Shown here piece after piece: positions 36,693-48,800 of a DNA stretch of 64,000 nt. How positions within the stretch are numbered: position 1 is the first letter of the stretch; each line of letters starts with the position of its first letter. The translations under genes were made by a program, and so were the position numbers. Origin of the DNA: Chromobotia macracanthus (taxonomy: Eukaryota > Chordata > Actinopteri > Cypriniformes > Botiidae); contig JAZGTH010000075.1 in the NCBI GenBank assembly GCA_036877525.1, positions 3,033,501-3,097,500 on the forward strand. The letters are read 5' to 3'. A model generated the notes under the pieces. The model saw nothing but the letters and a program-made list of their open reading frames with translations. It made no database searches and was not told the origin of the DNA.

Positions 36693-38158
36693 GACCTCCA
36701 TTCATACAGCACTGCCCGGTCACCCAGTGTGGTTCCTTTCATCTGCTGCTCTTGTGGTTTCCCTGTGCCGTACACACTGGCGGTGACATAAGCTCTCTCG
36801 TTTTTGAGAAGGTCTTACTTTTTCCCTCTTGGGTGGCTTTGAAGATTATAGAGTCTCTTGGTAAATTTTTTCGATGCTGAGCCGGCTTTGGCTGCCATTC
36901 CGCATTTCTTTGTTATTTCATAATTTTGCCAGTTATGAATCATGCTGGTTATTACCATGCTAATAATATCAAATGTGGATTAAAGCAACAAAACATGTCC
37001 ATTAGGCCTCCCTAGGCTAAAATGGTGGATGTTTTTGCCTTGAGAATAAAATTGTATCGAGTTAGAAGCTGGAAATCTTATTAGTGTGACTGTCTCATTC
37101 TTTTACTTGTATCAACTGTGTGCAAAGTGATTTCTGGGCTATATTAGTGAAGCTAATTATGACCCGTGCTGGCAAAATGAGTCAGAATGAGCATGAACTA
37201 ATTACAAGCTACAGCAAAAACAAGTGAAAAATGTCAGTATTAGTTTATTTTGAGGGTTTCACAAATTTTAGTTCATTATCCAAATCTTAGTTCTTGTCTA
37301 GCGATCCCAGTGATCCAAATAGCAGTTAAACATCTAAAATCTTTATGTGTTTTCTGAGAGGTGAGCCTTTCTAAATCTTTACTTTGTTTTAATAATCTAT
37401 AAAAACTTAAAAATTTTTCTGCTCTTTTCTTAACAACTGGAAATGTGAAAATAGCATTGCTCATTGTGACTCATTTGCCTGCACGGGTCACAGTTTGTCT
37501 TTGGTTCCCTTCTAGATGTATTTGTGTTTTCAATGCAGACATTTTAAAAACTAAAAGGCTTGTTAATTCTTCAGGTGTATCTAGCAGTGTTAAAAATACT
37601 GTAATTTGTGTAATCTTCCAGAGAACAATCGTTGAAGGTTGCCTTTTACTTTTTCCAGCTCAAGAGACTTGAGCTGGAGTTCTACATTATTATTAGTTTA
37701 TGTATCAACTCTTAGATGCTTCTCTTGAAATGCCATACAGTACGAGTGCAGTGTTGTAAAGATCTGTACAGTATGTGTGTGTCTGTAAGTGTGTGTAGAA
37801 TTATCAGCTCTGATAATTCATGATATGGTTCTGATCTGACCTTTAATTACAGACTATCTTGGCAAATAATTTTTGTGCTCATATGTGATTGTTTAATGTG
37901 AAGCAATACGCTCTCATTATAGAAAAACATCAAACCAATTGAAGAATGGCTCAGAATTTCAAATGTTTTCCTGTTCTTTACTTTCTTTACTGTTTAGAAA
38001 GTACTCATAGTGTTTTTCCTGAATTGAAACCTGGAATGAGTCCAACCCATTGGACTGAGGTTGAATGGCACACAGTGAGACATAAATTCTCCTTCACAAT
38101 TAAAAGCCATTTACACCCAAATATGCTGTGTGCAGCACCCTGTTTACACAACAGTATT

Positions 38159-38162
<4 letters not shown>

Positions 38163-38210
<48 letters not shown>
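38163..38210. repeat. (CT)n microsatellite
   Basis: An uninterrupted 48-nt CT run. Confidence 0.97.
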
Positions 38211-38214
<4 letters not shown>

Positions 38215-38329
38215 TGTCCCCTTAGTTTTAACTCCGCCCCCAGACCATCATTCTAAAACTATACATTCTTCTGCCCCTCCTATTCTTGCTCTGAGTGACT
38301 TAGTCAATGCATGCAGAAGCGTCCCATTG

Positions 38330-38553
38330 CCTGTGGGGATTGTGGGTAATTTGTGATGACAGCACTTCTAACTCTGCGCAGAAGTCGTCTTGAATATTCA
38401 CAGAGAGAGAGAGACACTTGTAGTCACAGTGTGTGTCCACACACAAACACCTAAGTTTCTTGGTTTTAATGGGACCTTGGATACTTCTCACATTTCTTAT
38501 CATTGCCAAGACAGTTAATGGAGTTCCCAGCAGATTCTGAGCAAGCTGAAGAA
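38330..38553 (+). promoter_or_regulatory. Possible 5' non-coding exon of the STARD13/DLC1-family gene
   Basis: A mixed-composition stretch ends at a donor, GAAGAAG|GTAAGA (38553/38554), 2.6 kb before the acceptor at 41184. It has no long frame and could be an alternative leader exon. Nothing else supports it. Confidence 0.2.
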
Positions 38554-41184
38554 GGTAAGATGGTTTGTTTGATGAAGTAATATCCTGTAATCTGTTGAGC
38601 AAACTAAAGTGCTTTAGTGGAGACCTGCTGGTGAGTTCACAGTTTCTGCAGGTGGATGACTGTTAACAATGAATGATGTTTGTATGGTCTGATATGAATT
38701 TTCATGCTTTTAGTTGGTTTCTAAAAGTTATATAATAGTGAAAACATCATTCCATATGTCCTGCATCTGTAAAGGCAAAAAGCTGAATAACATTAATAAA
38801 AAAACTTTGGAGATGTGAACAGCCACAGCCATTAATCTATACACTTTATCTTTCACATTCATAGATATGTTCATAACACAATTCATGGACATGTTAAGCA
38901 TTCAGTACATACATGCTTATTATGTATTTAGATGTCTTAAAACACATCATGTCCAATTAACATGACAGACATAAATCACATATGACAGGAGTTGACAGGA
39001 GTATGCAGCAAGTATGCAGCAGTTGTTACTAGATCATTACTTACAGTATGTGCTGAAACCTTCACATGAATGAAAAGTTAATGGTCATTTCCAGCGTGTC
39101 AGGAAAACACAGCTCGCCTCTTTTCATGCGTTGTGATACTGAAGGAGAAGCTTGTAGATGGCTGGAGGAGTATTCAAACAGCAGAATCCTGTCTGGATGA
39201 AGTCTTTTATACAGCTGGGAATACGGAGGCCTCTTATACTGTGAGTTTACAGAGAGAAACTGAACTGACAGGATCTGACCAGGTTTTTCTCGTGAGGAAC
39301 AAACTGTTGTTGGTTTGGGAAACATCTTCATGGGCCTTATTTATGTGTTTGTGTGAGATACTAATCCATCAGAGAAGATCTTGTTAGTATAGTTACTATT
39401 ACAACATCTACAGAAATGTGAATTTTTGTGATTGGTTAAGAAGTTAAATTAATGCTAAAGCTTTTCAGCAGTTGATGCATGTCTATAGACTTAAGGCTTA
39501 CATTTTATGACTGTATACGGATATAATTATGAAGCTGTATGTTCGGTACTATAAGTTTTACATTTATTTTTACCATTTTATTCACATTTGAGACTTGATT
39601 AGCTCACATTTTAAAAATTACAAATATTACATATAGGACCTCATTTCATAAGCTGCATACATACTCATTAGCATAAGAATTTTGTTTAAAGAGGTTTTAT
39701 ATAGCGTACAGCATGTCACAACAGAACTTTCTAGAAGTATGTGCATCTAGTGCATCTACTACAATTCATTTCAGCTCTGGTCTGCATTTGTGAAGCACAT
39801 TTCACATCTACCATGTCTCAAACGCAGCTACCAGCTTTAGATCTGGGAAATGTCAGAGCTGTAGGTGTGAGCTGCTGACCTTGTCTGGTGTTTGGTCACT
39901 ATTCTTATCAGCTTTGAAAGGTTAAAACCCTAAGGATTTTGGTATGGGCAGGTGTGTGTTTCTTGGACTAACTTGGACTATGTTTGTGTGGTGTGTGAGG
40001 TAGATAAATGAAAGAGAAGTGCAGGGTTAAGGCCAGCTGGCTGCTTCTCATATTCAACAGCACAGATGAAGCCGGAGGAGAGATAGCCCTCTGATTTTCT
40101 ATGCATGCTTGGAAGTGCATGACCATATTCATATGTAGTCTTTCCATCTGTTTTTGACCATTATTTAAGGTTCCAGGTCTCACATGTAAGATAAATTACC
40201 TGTGAAATATTTCTTTTGTTTCTGTTTTTAAACTGACAATAAAGATATTTCAGGATTCTGTTTGCAGAATAATTTTAATCAGTGATGGCAGTTTGATTTA
40301 TCACCAACTTTCAACATTTTTCTCCAGTTCTGCATGTGTAGTTTTCACGGCCTGTCAGATGCAATTATTCATTGAACTACATTAATTAATGACAAAACAA
40401 CGCACATCTCAGTATAACAGTTTTGTGGCACAGTTTTAGGCTTTTGAAAGAAACATCTTGCCAAGAATAATCTTGTTTTTTCAAGGTTTAGCTGTCTGTT
40501 GGTGTTCTTCAGCTAAGATGTCAAAAAGGAATGCTGTTGTTCTCTGCCAGTCAGAATGCGTCTGTGGTTTAATGTGTGTTTTTGTGGAGTGGGGTTGGTA
40601 ATGAGTGGGTTAGCAGGTTGACTAACCACAGCCTGGTCTGGGACAACAAGTTACTCTGAAGAATGGACGGGAATGTTATAAATCAACCACTGGAGAGTGC
40701 GAAGCCGGATTCCTCATTACTCTGATGTCACCACTGTCTTACCTTCAACAGATCCAGACTTGAACGCACTCAGTCTGAGCCAGATGTTTAGACCCTCAGA
40801 TCCCCTGTTATTCCCTCCTCTGCTTGTGCAAGATTCCCTGTTATTCCATGTTTGCTTTGTGAGATTCCATTATCCCTTTTTGCCACTGTGAGATTCCCTT
40901 TTATCTGCATTCTGTGTGTTTGAGATTCAGTCTTTATCCCATTTCTCTCTCAGTGAAATTCCATCTTATATGTCTTCACTGTGCCTCTGTGATGTTCCCA
41001 GTTATTCCCCATTTTATACCAGTTTCTTTATTTTATACTGCAATATACAAAGAACCACAGCAAAAGAGCAAAAGAATGTTTAAACAATTTTCTGCTGAGT
41101 TTTTTATAAAATACTTGAAGAGTTGATGCACACTTCCAACAACATATTCAGTTTAAGTGGTTATTTCTGTTTATCTTTTTTCAG

Positions 41185-41328
41185 GATGATTGATGCAAAG
41201 TGAGGAACTAGTTTTGTCCAAATGTTGGATCATGGCATATTTGGGAATATCGGGCTTCAATCAAAGACTCTTTTGGATATTCCTTATGGCTAACTCTAAA
41301 CTGTAGATTAAACAAAGACAATCCACCC
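41185..41328 (+). other. 5'UTR of the STARD13/DLC1-family long isoform with upstream ORFs
   Basis: The acceptor TCTTTTTTCAG ends at 41184. The leader contains a 5-codon uORF starting at the ATG at 41186 and a 23-codon uORF (ATG at 41222, stop at 41291-41293, starting MLDHGIFGNIG). Both end before the main ATG at 41329. The region upstream of 41184 must be an intron or, less likely, untranscribed. Confidence 0.55.
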
Positions 41329-42797
41329 ATGATGACTTCAGAAGGACAACTGTTGTCAGAGTTACAAGAGGCGCCAAAAATGACTTTTACAGTAGAGCTT
41401 TCAATGGTCGACTCAGCTGTGGATGGAGGGCCGACCCTAATAGATGCTTCTTTAAAGAGAGATGGTGATTCAGTACCTCTAAAATTTCTTGTAGATGAAC
41501 ATGTGGACCATCATACACTTGAGCTGAAGAATGAAGGTAATACTGACCAGAACCAGATCCTGAATACCAGAACTGCTGTGACAAAGAGAGACATGGAAGA
41601 ACCAAGCACTTCTGCTCCAATATCAAGCCCAAAACATGAGATGAATAGTGGTTATCATATGTCTGGCCAAGCAAACCTTCAACAGGGTACTGAGACGATG
41701 GTCAAACAATTGTTGGATACCTTGAATAATCCAACAGCTAACAGCCATGATATAGATCCCTTAGTCATCTCCACTACATCCTGTCCTGTCTATGGTTTGA
41801 CAGTCAGATCCTATTCAGGCCCTGCCTTTAATTGTGTGTCCTCTCCAGTAAGCCCCTCCCACCTTGTCTGCCCACACTCTGTCTCTAAGGGTACAGATCT
41901 ACCTCGGATCATCAAACACAAGCCCAGCTCCATCACTTTTGCAGATTATGATGACTTTTTAGGAGTGATCCAGAGCACCCAAGCCAACGAGAGCTCAGAC
42001 GCCTGTGAGACATCTTCTGAAGATGAAGACCATGATGAGGTCTTCCACGATAATGGTGATGAGGTGTTACCTGAGCTTCCCAAGTACAAAGGGATTCTCC
42101 CTGGCTTCAGGAGACAGAGGGGCGGGTGTGACAAGCAGAGGCGGAAAGGAACCTGCGGACAGGCGAGTGTCTGCACCTGTCTGCCACCCACCAACGCCAG
42201 CAGTTATGAGGTAGAAGAGGACAGCAGCAGTACAGAGGTGAGAGCAATGTTGTTTTCTCGGTTAGATGTTTAATAGGCCTTTACAGATAGCTCAGCTCAG
42301 CCGTAAGCCAGAGATCGTGTTTGGTTTTCTGTGTCTATATATTCTGTGTCTGTGTCTTAAGGACTTTGAAGGCTGTATTGATGGAAGTTTTGATGTTCCT
42401 CAAACATTCTGAGTAGAGTTTGTTCTAAACCCTTAACCCTAAACACTAAGTTTCAGTCTGAATAGCTTTGTTTTGTGTAGATTTTTTTCTTTGGTGTGCT
42501 TTTTTTTGTAAACATTGTAAGTTTGAGCAAATTTATGATTTCATTTGTTAATTCTCCAATTCCATTAAGTACCAAAATGTTAATGTTATTTTGAAAGGTC
42601 TATAAATGTTTAAAACATCCAGATTTTTAGACGTTGTATTTACGTTGTTGCTTGGTTATAAGTAATTCTGTAATGTTTTTAAATGTTCCACTAACAACTA
42701 AAGAATAAAGTTTTTGATACATATAACATTACAACACATTCTACTTACCTACTTAAAACGTATTCTACTTAACGTTACTGCAAGCTGTTCTACTTAC

Positions 42798-42850
<53 letters not shown>

Positions 42851-45800
42851 TTAGCAGATGTCCAGAGGTTATAATGATTTTCTAGGGCAGGTGAGCTGAG
42901 AGTGTATGACTGAGAGTGTTGCTCATTAAAGCTCATGTCTGAGGGAGAGAGACCCCAGCGGCTGTCTGTACTGCACGTGCTGAACTCTCTCCTCATGTTA
43001 CTCGTTCTGTCTTCATGCATGACTCCAGAGCAACATGTGGAGGAATGCTGTGTCTCATGTGAAGGCTCTGTCTCATTCACACTCTCTCGGGAAACACCCA
43101 TGAGCTGTCCGTCAACATGGGCAGAAAATAGAGCATCTGAAATTCCTTCTAAAACTATATAAGATGGTCCTCACTACAGTGTATATGGGAATCAAGTATT
43201 CCATAGGTAATATTCCAAACAAGTCTTTTATGTTTTAAATATAGCTTTGCAAACTGGCCAATAGAGGGCACTATATACAAACCTTTAGTAGTCATGCAGC
43301 CTAAAGCCATAGAATTGTTTATTTTGGGGTATGCGTGTATGTTACTGTGCATTTGTCTTACAAATGGACCAGCTTTTAGAGAGTGGAAAACTGCAGCATT
43401 GCATGCCTATATACCCACAATGAAATTCAGTTAGTGAATGTCCCCTATAGCAAAACAGATTTTCGTCTGTCTTAGAGAGTTATTTGACCTGGATTACAAG
43501 ATTTTCAGCAAACGGATTATTATAGCCGGTGGACATTCTCGTCTCCTGCTAGAGGTGGTTGGCACACTCAGTGGGTGGTATAGCCGTGGCAGGAAGCCCA
43601 GAGCAGTGCCCCAGCCAAGCACTTGACTTCTCATTTCCATGTCAATGGCCCAGTGCAGAGATTTACAATGTGGCCAATTTGTGGCAGGGCAGTTATGGCT
43701 CTCTTTCATTCTGTCCGCTGTAGAAGATAACAGCAATGAGCTGATCTGCTAGGACTTAGTCAGACTAGCCTGGTTGCCATGACGAGCGTATTTTCTCACG
43801 ACTAACAGGGCAGAAAGGGGTATTTGAACCGGTACACCTTACCGTCTCAGTTCACAGAGGATGTTATTGAATACCGCTCATTCCTTGCACAAAACATATT
43901 CCTAGAATTAGTGAAATCAGTCGGCTGCTGCTGGACCAAGACGCTGTAGATTGTTGTGACTTAAAGGGATATTTCACACCCAAGAAGAACAAAATTGTTT
44001 TTCGAAACACAAAAATCATTTGCTGACCCTCATGCTGGTCCAATCCCATATGCCTTTAGTTATTCTATTACATTAGAGACTGACAGCCTCTGTCACTATT
44101 CATTTACAAAGGCAGTGTTGCTTTAAAATCCATGAATCCATGACATGCTTTAAATTTTCTCCTCTTGTTTTCCATGGAAAAACAGTTTGGAACAACATGA
44201 GGGTGAGTAATTTCAGAATGTTTGTTTTTGGGTGAACTGTTCCTTTAAGGTGTGGGAAGACGCCTGGATAGTTTCCCTAATTAGTATTCATTTTTCCTAT
44301 TTGGGTGAGTGGGGGCCAAACAGCACTTTGTTTGTGGATGTTTGTGAATTCTGCTGGTAAAAACAAAGCGTAAACCCTGCAGTTGTTGAGTTTCTCCAGT
44401 GACAGGGATAACCAACAAAACAATTGCTCCATTGTCTGTGAGAAAGACACAAATTGTATTCTTTCAGCAGTCTACACGGGGGGCCTGATTTGTCCTGATT
44501 TGAGCACTATAAACAAATGTATATTCTCTTGTCAAAGTCAGGAGGCTTTAATGTTACAGAAAGGCGTTACGTCTTAAGAGGGACAACAAGAAACCGTTTC
44601 AGTGAAGATCAGGAAGACTGGAAAGCTTAGGGTAACACCACCAGGACTGAGGCCTGGAGTTCTGCTTATTCCCTACAGGGTTTAGACTGGATGATCTTGG
44701 ACTACACACATTGGCAAAACAGTGTTTTATTAATAAATGCCTCTAAATCTTCAGTGGACACTTTTTTGCTATCATTTTTCTGTTTTGGATACGGTATATA
44801 TCACAAGATATAGAATAAATTGTACATTGGTCACTAACAATCTTGCTTTATATTTTTAGGTCACATTGAGTATGGTGTCCACCATCATTTCTGAAATAAG
44901 ATTTCATAACATTAAAAGCTGAATTTCATTTTGCACCACCTACAGTACCTGCACATGTGATACAGTAGCCGGATCTTCTCCTTTCTGTTTACAGACGAAC
45001 ATTTCCTGCAAAATCTGACCTGACAGCTCAAATTACAAATCATTATTAAAAACTTTAAACCGTTGTGAATTGGGGTAAGGCAAGAGGATTGTTTTGAACA
45101 CTGATCTGTCATGTACGTGCTCAATGACTGTTTTTTGTTCATTTTTAACCAAAAAAGTTACGGATTGCAGCTTTAATTATTTTAATTAAATTCGCTTGTT
45201 GTAATAACTTTATTAACTGAGATCGATGAACATCTTTGTTCGTTCACCCAAGGAATTTCAGCATCTTGAGCCTGATTGGTTAAAGGTCTTCCATATCCAC
45301 ATTCCAAGAGAGTTTACATGCCTAGTATGAAGCCCCGCTCCTTTCAACCAAATGGCCTGTCTGCTGCAGGCATCCGTCTTTCATTCTAGCATGACAGCCA
45401 TCAATAGCATCATTGTGTTTGAATGAGAGTGATGTAATGTGCAGAAATCTTTATGTCCTGTGGCTAAAGCAGGAACATTCTTACAACTTCCAGGAAAGAC
45501 CGGAAAGACTCTGGAAGAATGTTTGCCTGCCATGTCTTCTGTACCATGGCATGACTGTTAAATCCCAGATAACAGGTTATATTCTCAGAAGGTTGATATT
45601 CTCTAAAAGTTTTCCTTCTCAAAGTTATCAAAAACATTCTTGCAGTAACGTCAGTAGTAACATTTTTAACATTTTTTATTACTTAATGGAAATTGTTAGC
45701 TAGGATGTCCCTCACGGCCCATCCTTGCCCTCCACTTCCTGTTGGTACAGAAGTTACCCTGTTGATTTACAGCTTGGTGAGTGAGGTAGGTGATGGGAAT

Positions 45801-48800
45801 TTATAGCCCAGGAACCCTCAGCTTTCCAAGCACAAGTGATGTTCTGTGTGCTGGGTGAGACGGTCTATTTATACTCTTTGGCAGGGGTCTCTGAGGGGCA
45901 GTGAAAGTGGCTCAGGAGAGAATGGAGATAAATACCACAGGACTATGTTTGGCCCACAGTGGCAGCTGGGTTGTTTGCTAGTATTGCCCCAAATCGTGTG
46001 TGGCAGTATGACATTTGCCCTCAGAGGTATTTAATACTGAGTGTGATGTCATAGACACAACACATTTAAACAGACAACAAAGAAATTAAAACAAGTCTTT
46101 TGTTCAGGCTTAGTTCATGCTGTTCATGGTGCAGATTTTTATGAAAGAAAAATCACAAGGAAAATCTCTATATCTCATTTGGTTCTCCCAAACAGCAGTG
46201 AGATTAAATGAGTGGGCATTAAGTTCTCACATTAGTCTCCTTTGTAGACTAAATTAAACTGCAACAATGTCTCAAACTGATTATTTTCTCCAGGATTGCT
46301 AAGTCTACAATCAGAAGTCTCAGTTTGAGCTCACTCATGTCTCAACAGATGTTTAACTTAGGTCACTGTTATAAAGTTATAAAAGAGCGACTTCTGAGCA
46401 CTACAACTTTCTCTGGGAAAGCAGACAAGTGTTGGCATGATTCTGTATTCTGAAAGTTGTTTTAACTCTGAGTTTTTTATTGCTTGGAGGAATACAAAGA
46501 TCTAGAAATTAGTTCTGGTCCACCAAAAGGATGCTTGGTTATTTTTGGCCCTGGGCATGAAGGGAACACAAACTCTTGACTAAATAACCAAGTCTAATGT
46601 AATAACTCTAATCAGTTTGATGTTCTTTGTCTGCTTTTGCAATGCTTATTTGTCTGAGATGTTTCATGTCTCATCTGTCTGTGTTCAGGGGTCTCCTCAG
46701 GTTCAGTCTCCATGGTCTGAATCCATGACCCAGCTGATGAGAAGTTTAGATCAGTTAAACCTGGACATAGAGGAAGCTCTTAGTGCTGGTTCCTCGCCCT
46801 CTGACACACCCAACACCGCCCGAAGACACCCTAGTGACCGAACAACCCCACAGGTCACTTGTTTTGCTAACTTCATATTGAATGTAATGTTAATAGTTTG
46901 TTGATTAGTAGTTAATTCCTGGTTGTGTTTTTCTTTAGTTAAACATCCGGAATTCCCTAACACTTGCATTAACTAACAAAAACATTAAAAATGTTGTTTT
47001 CGAATGTTCTAGGAGCGATCAAAGCATCCTGTTTTTTAGACATTGTATTAACATTATTTATTGGTTATGCTGTAAGAATGTTATTCTTTCTTTTTTTTAA
47101 ATTCTGTACCATTTTTAAAATGTTCTGCTAACAACTTAAGAATAACATATAATGTGTATATGATATATATTGTTAAAGTTTCACTAGCGTTACTGCAAGA
47201 ATGTTTTTTTGTAATGTTGCAAGAACATTTAGAGAACATTAGCCAACATTCTGAGAACATTCCCTGTAAGCTGGGAATGTCTTGGGATGTATCACTGCAT
47301 GGCATCTGTTTATGACATGGGTTAGACAAGAATGTGCTGTACTATGATGAAGACCAGACCAGACTGGTAACATTGAAACAGAAGTCCATTGTTTTGGGAG
47401 CCTGCCATGAGGAACATTCAATGCAGTTTCCAAAAAACCCTATGGATGCCAGAGACATATCCACCCTGAAGCATGAGTTCACATGCAGAAACAAAAGTGC
47501 TTTTGGGTTCCTCAAAACAACGATGTTCTGTATCACTGTGTCCATTAGTGGTTAATGGTTAGCAGAACAACACGATGGGTTTCATGTCCTTCACAACAAC
47601 CATTCCTTGCATCTCCTATAACTGCTTTCAACAAGAGACAAGATCTTCATTTGCATGTTGTTTTTGAGAAGGTCTTCTTTTATGAGGTTCTTCTATAATC
47701 CAGAGATCTGTTGTCTTGGTGGTCTTCAGAATGTTCTGTCCAGATCATTTATGACACTAGACCTTTGATAAAGCTTTGATCACTGGTGTCGTCTTCTGGA
47801 TCTCCAACCACTGACCTCCTGCCGTTTCCTCTCTCAGTCTTCTCCAGAGGTCGTGGTGTCCAGACGAACCGTGTCTTGTCCCACGCTAAAAGTTGTTGTG
47901 CTGTCATTGCAGAGCGGAGCTGCGGGGTTTAAGCGGTCCCTAAACTGCAACAACATGGATAGAAGAACCGGCATGAGGGAGCGCAACGGACCAGAGAGAA
48001 TCAGAGCGGGAGCTGCGTTCTCTCTCAGGAGGTCACATGACAAAAAGACTGAGGTAAGTGTTTAAACTGAAAATATAAGGTGATATTCATTTGTTTTGTT
48101 TTGAGCATGTGATAAGTTGCTAATGAACGTGCTGTGTGTCAGTGACCAGGGCATGCGTTCATTCCAAGCGGTTGCTGTTTTAGGATGAGACTGTTGACCT
48201 GGGCCTGCATTTCTAATGGGTTTTCTGCATTAGAGAGACTGAATTAAATAGATTTTCCTTCACTAATCCAAACAGGATTCCCCCCTCAATCTAGGGAATT
48301 GAATTAATGAATTCAGATTGACACCAAAGGAAATCTCTTTAGTGGGCTATTTAAAGTCATTGCGAGTGGTTTGGATTTGGGAATAAAGCAGCTAAATTTA
48401 ACCTGTTGTTTGAATAGTGACACAGAAGGCAAGGAAAATCTGTCCCAGAAATTCGCCCTGGGAAGCGACCCAGCGAACAGTTTTAGGTTGTAAGGATGTT
48501 TCCCTAGCATTTCCATTAAGTAACAAAAAAATTTATGAATGGTCTAGGGACATTTAAAACATTCAGTTTTTAGACGTTGTATTAATGTTACTGTTTGGTT
48601 ATAAGAACATTATTCATTAACTTTTTTAATTCTGTAAAATTTTTCAAATGTGCCACTAACAATTTAAGAATAACGTTTTTGATATACAACACATACTGTT
48701 AAAAAATCATTCTGCTAACGTTACTGCAAGAACTTTTTTGATAACTTTGCTCTACTAACGTTACTGCAAGAACTTTTTTGATAACTTTGAGAGAACTTAG

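Larger units (their letters stand above)
42238..46688 (+). other. STARD13/DLC1-family intron 1 (after first coding exon)
   Basis: Contains CCCAGCTAAC copies 6 and 7, a (GT)n(AT)n run, a TTAAAGGG-type MITE (43962-44249) and part of a GCAATCYGTAAC MITE. No other coding block was recognised. Confidence 0.55.
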
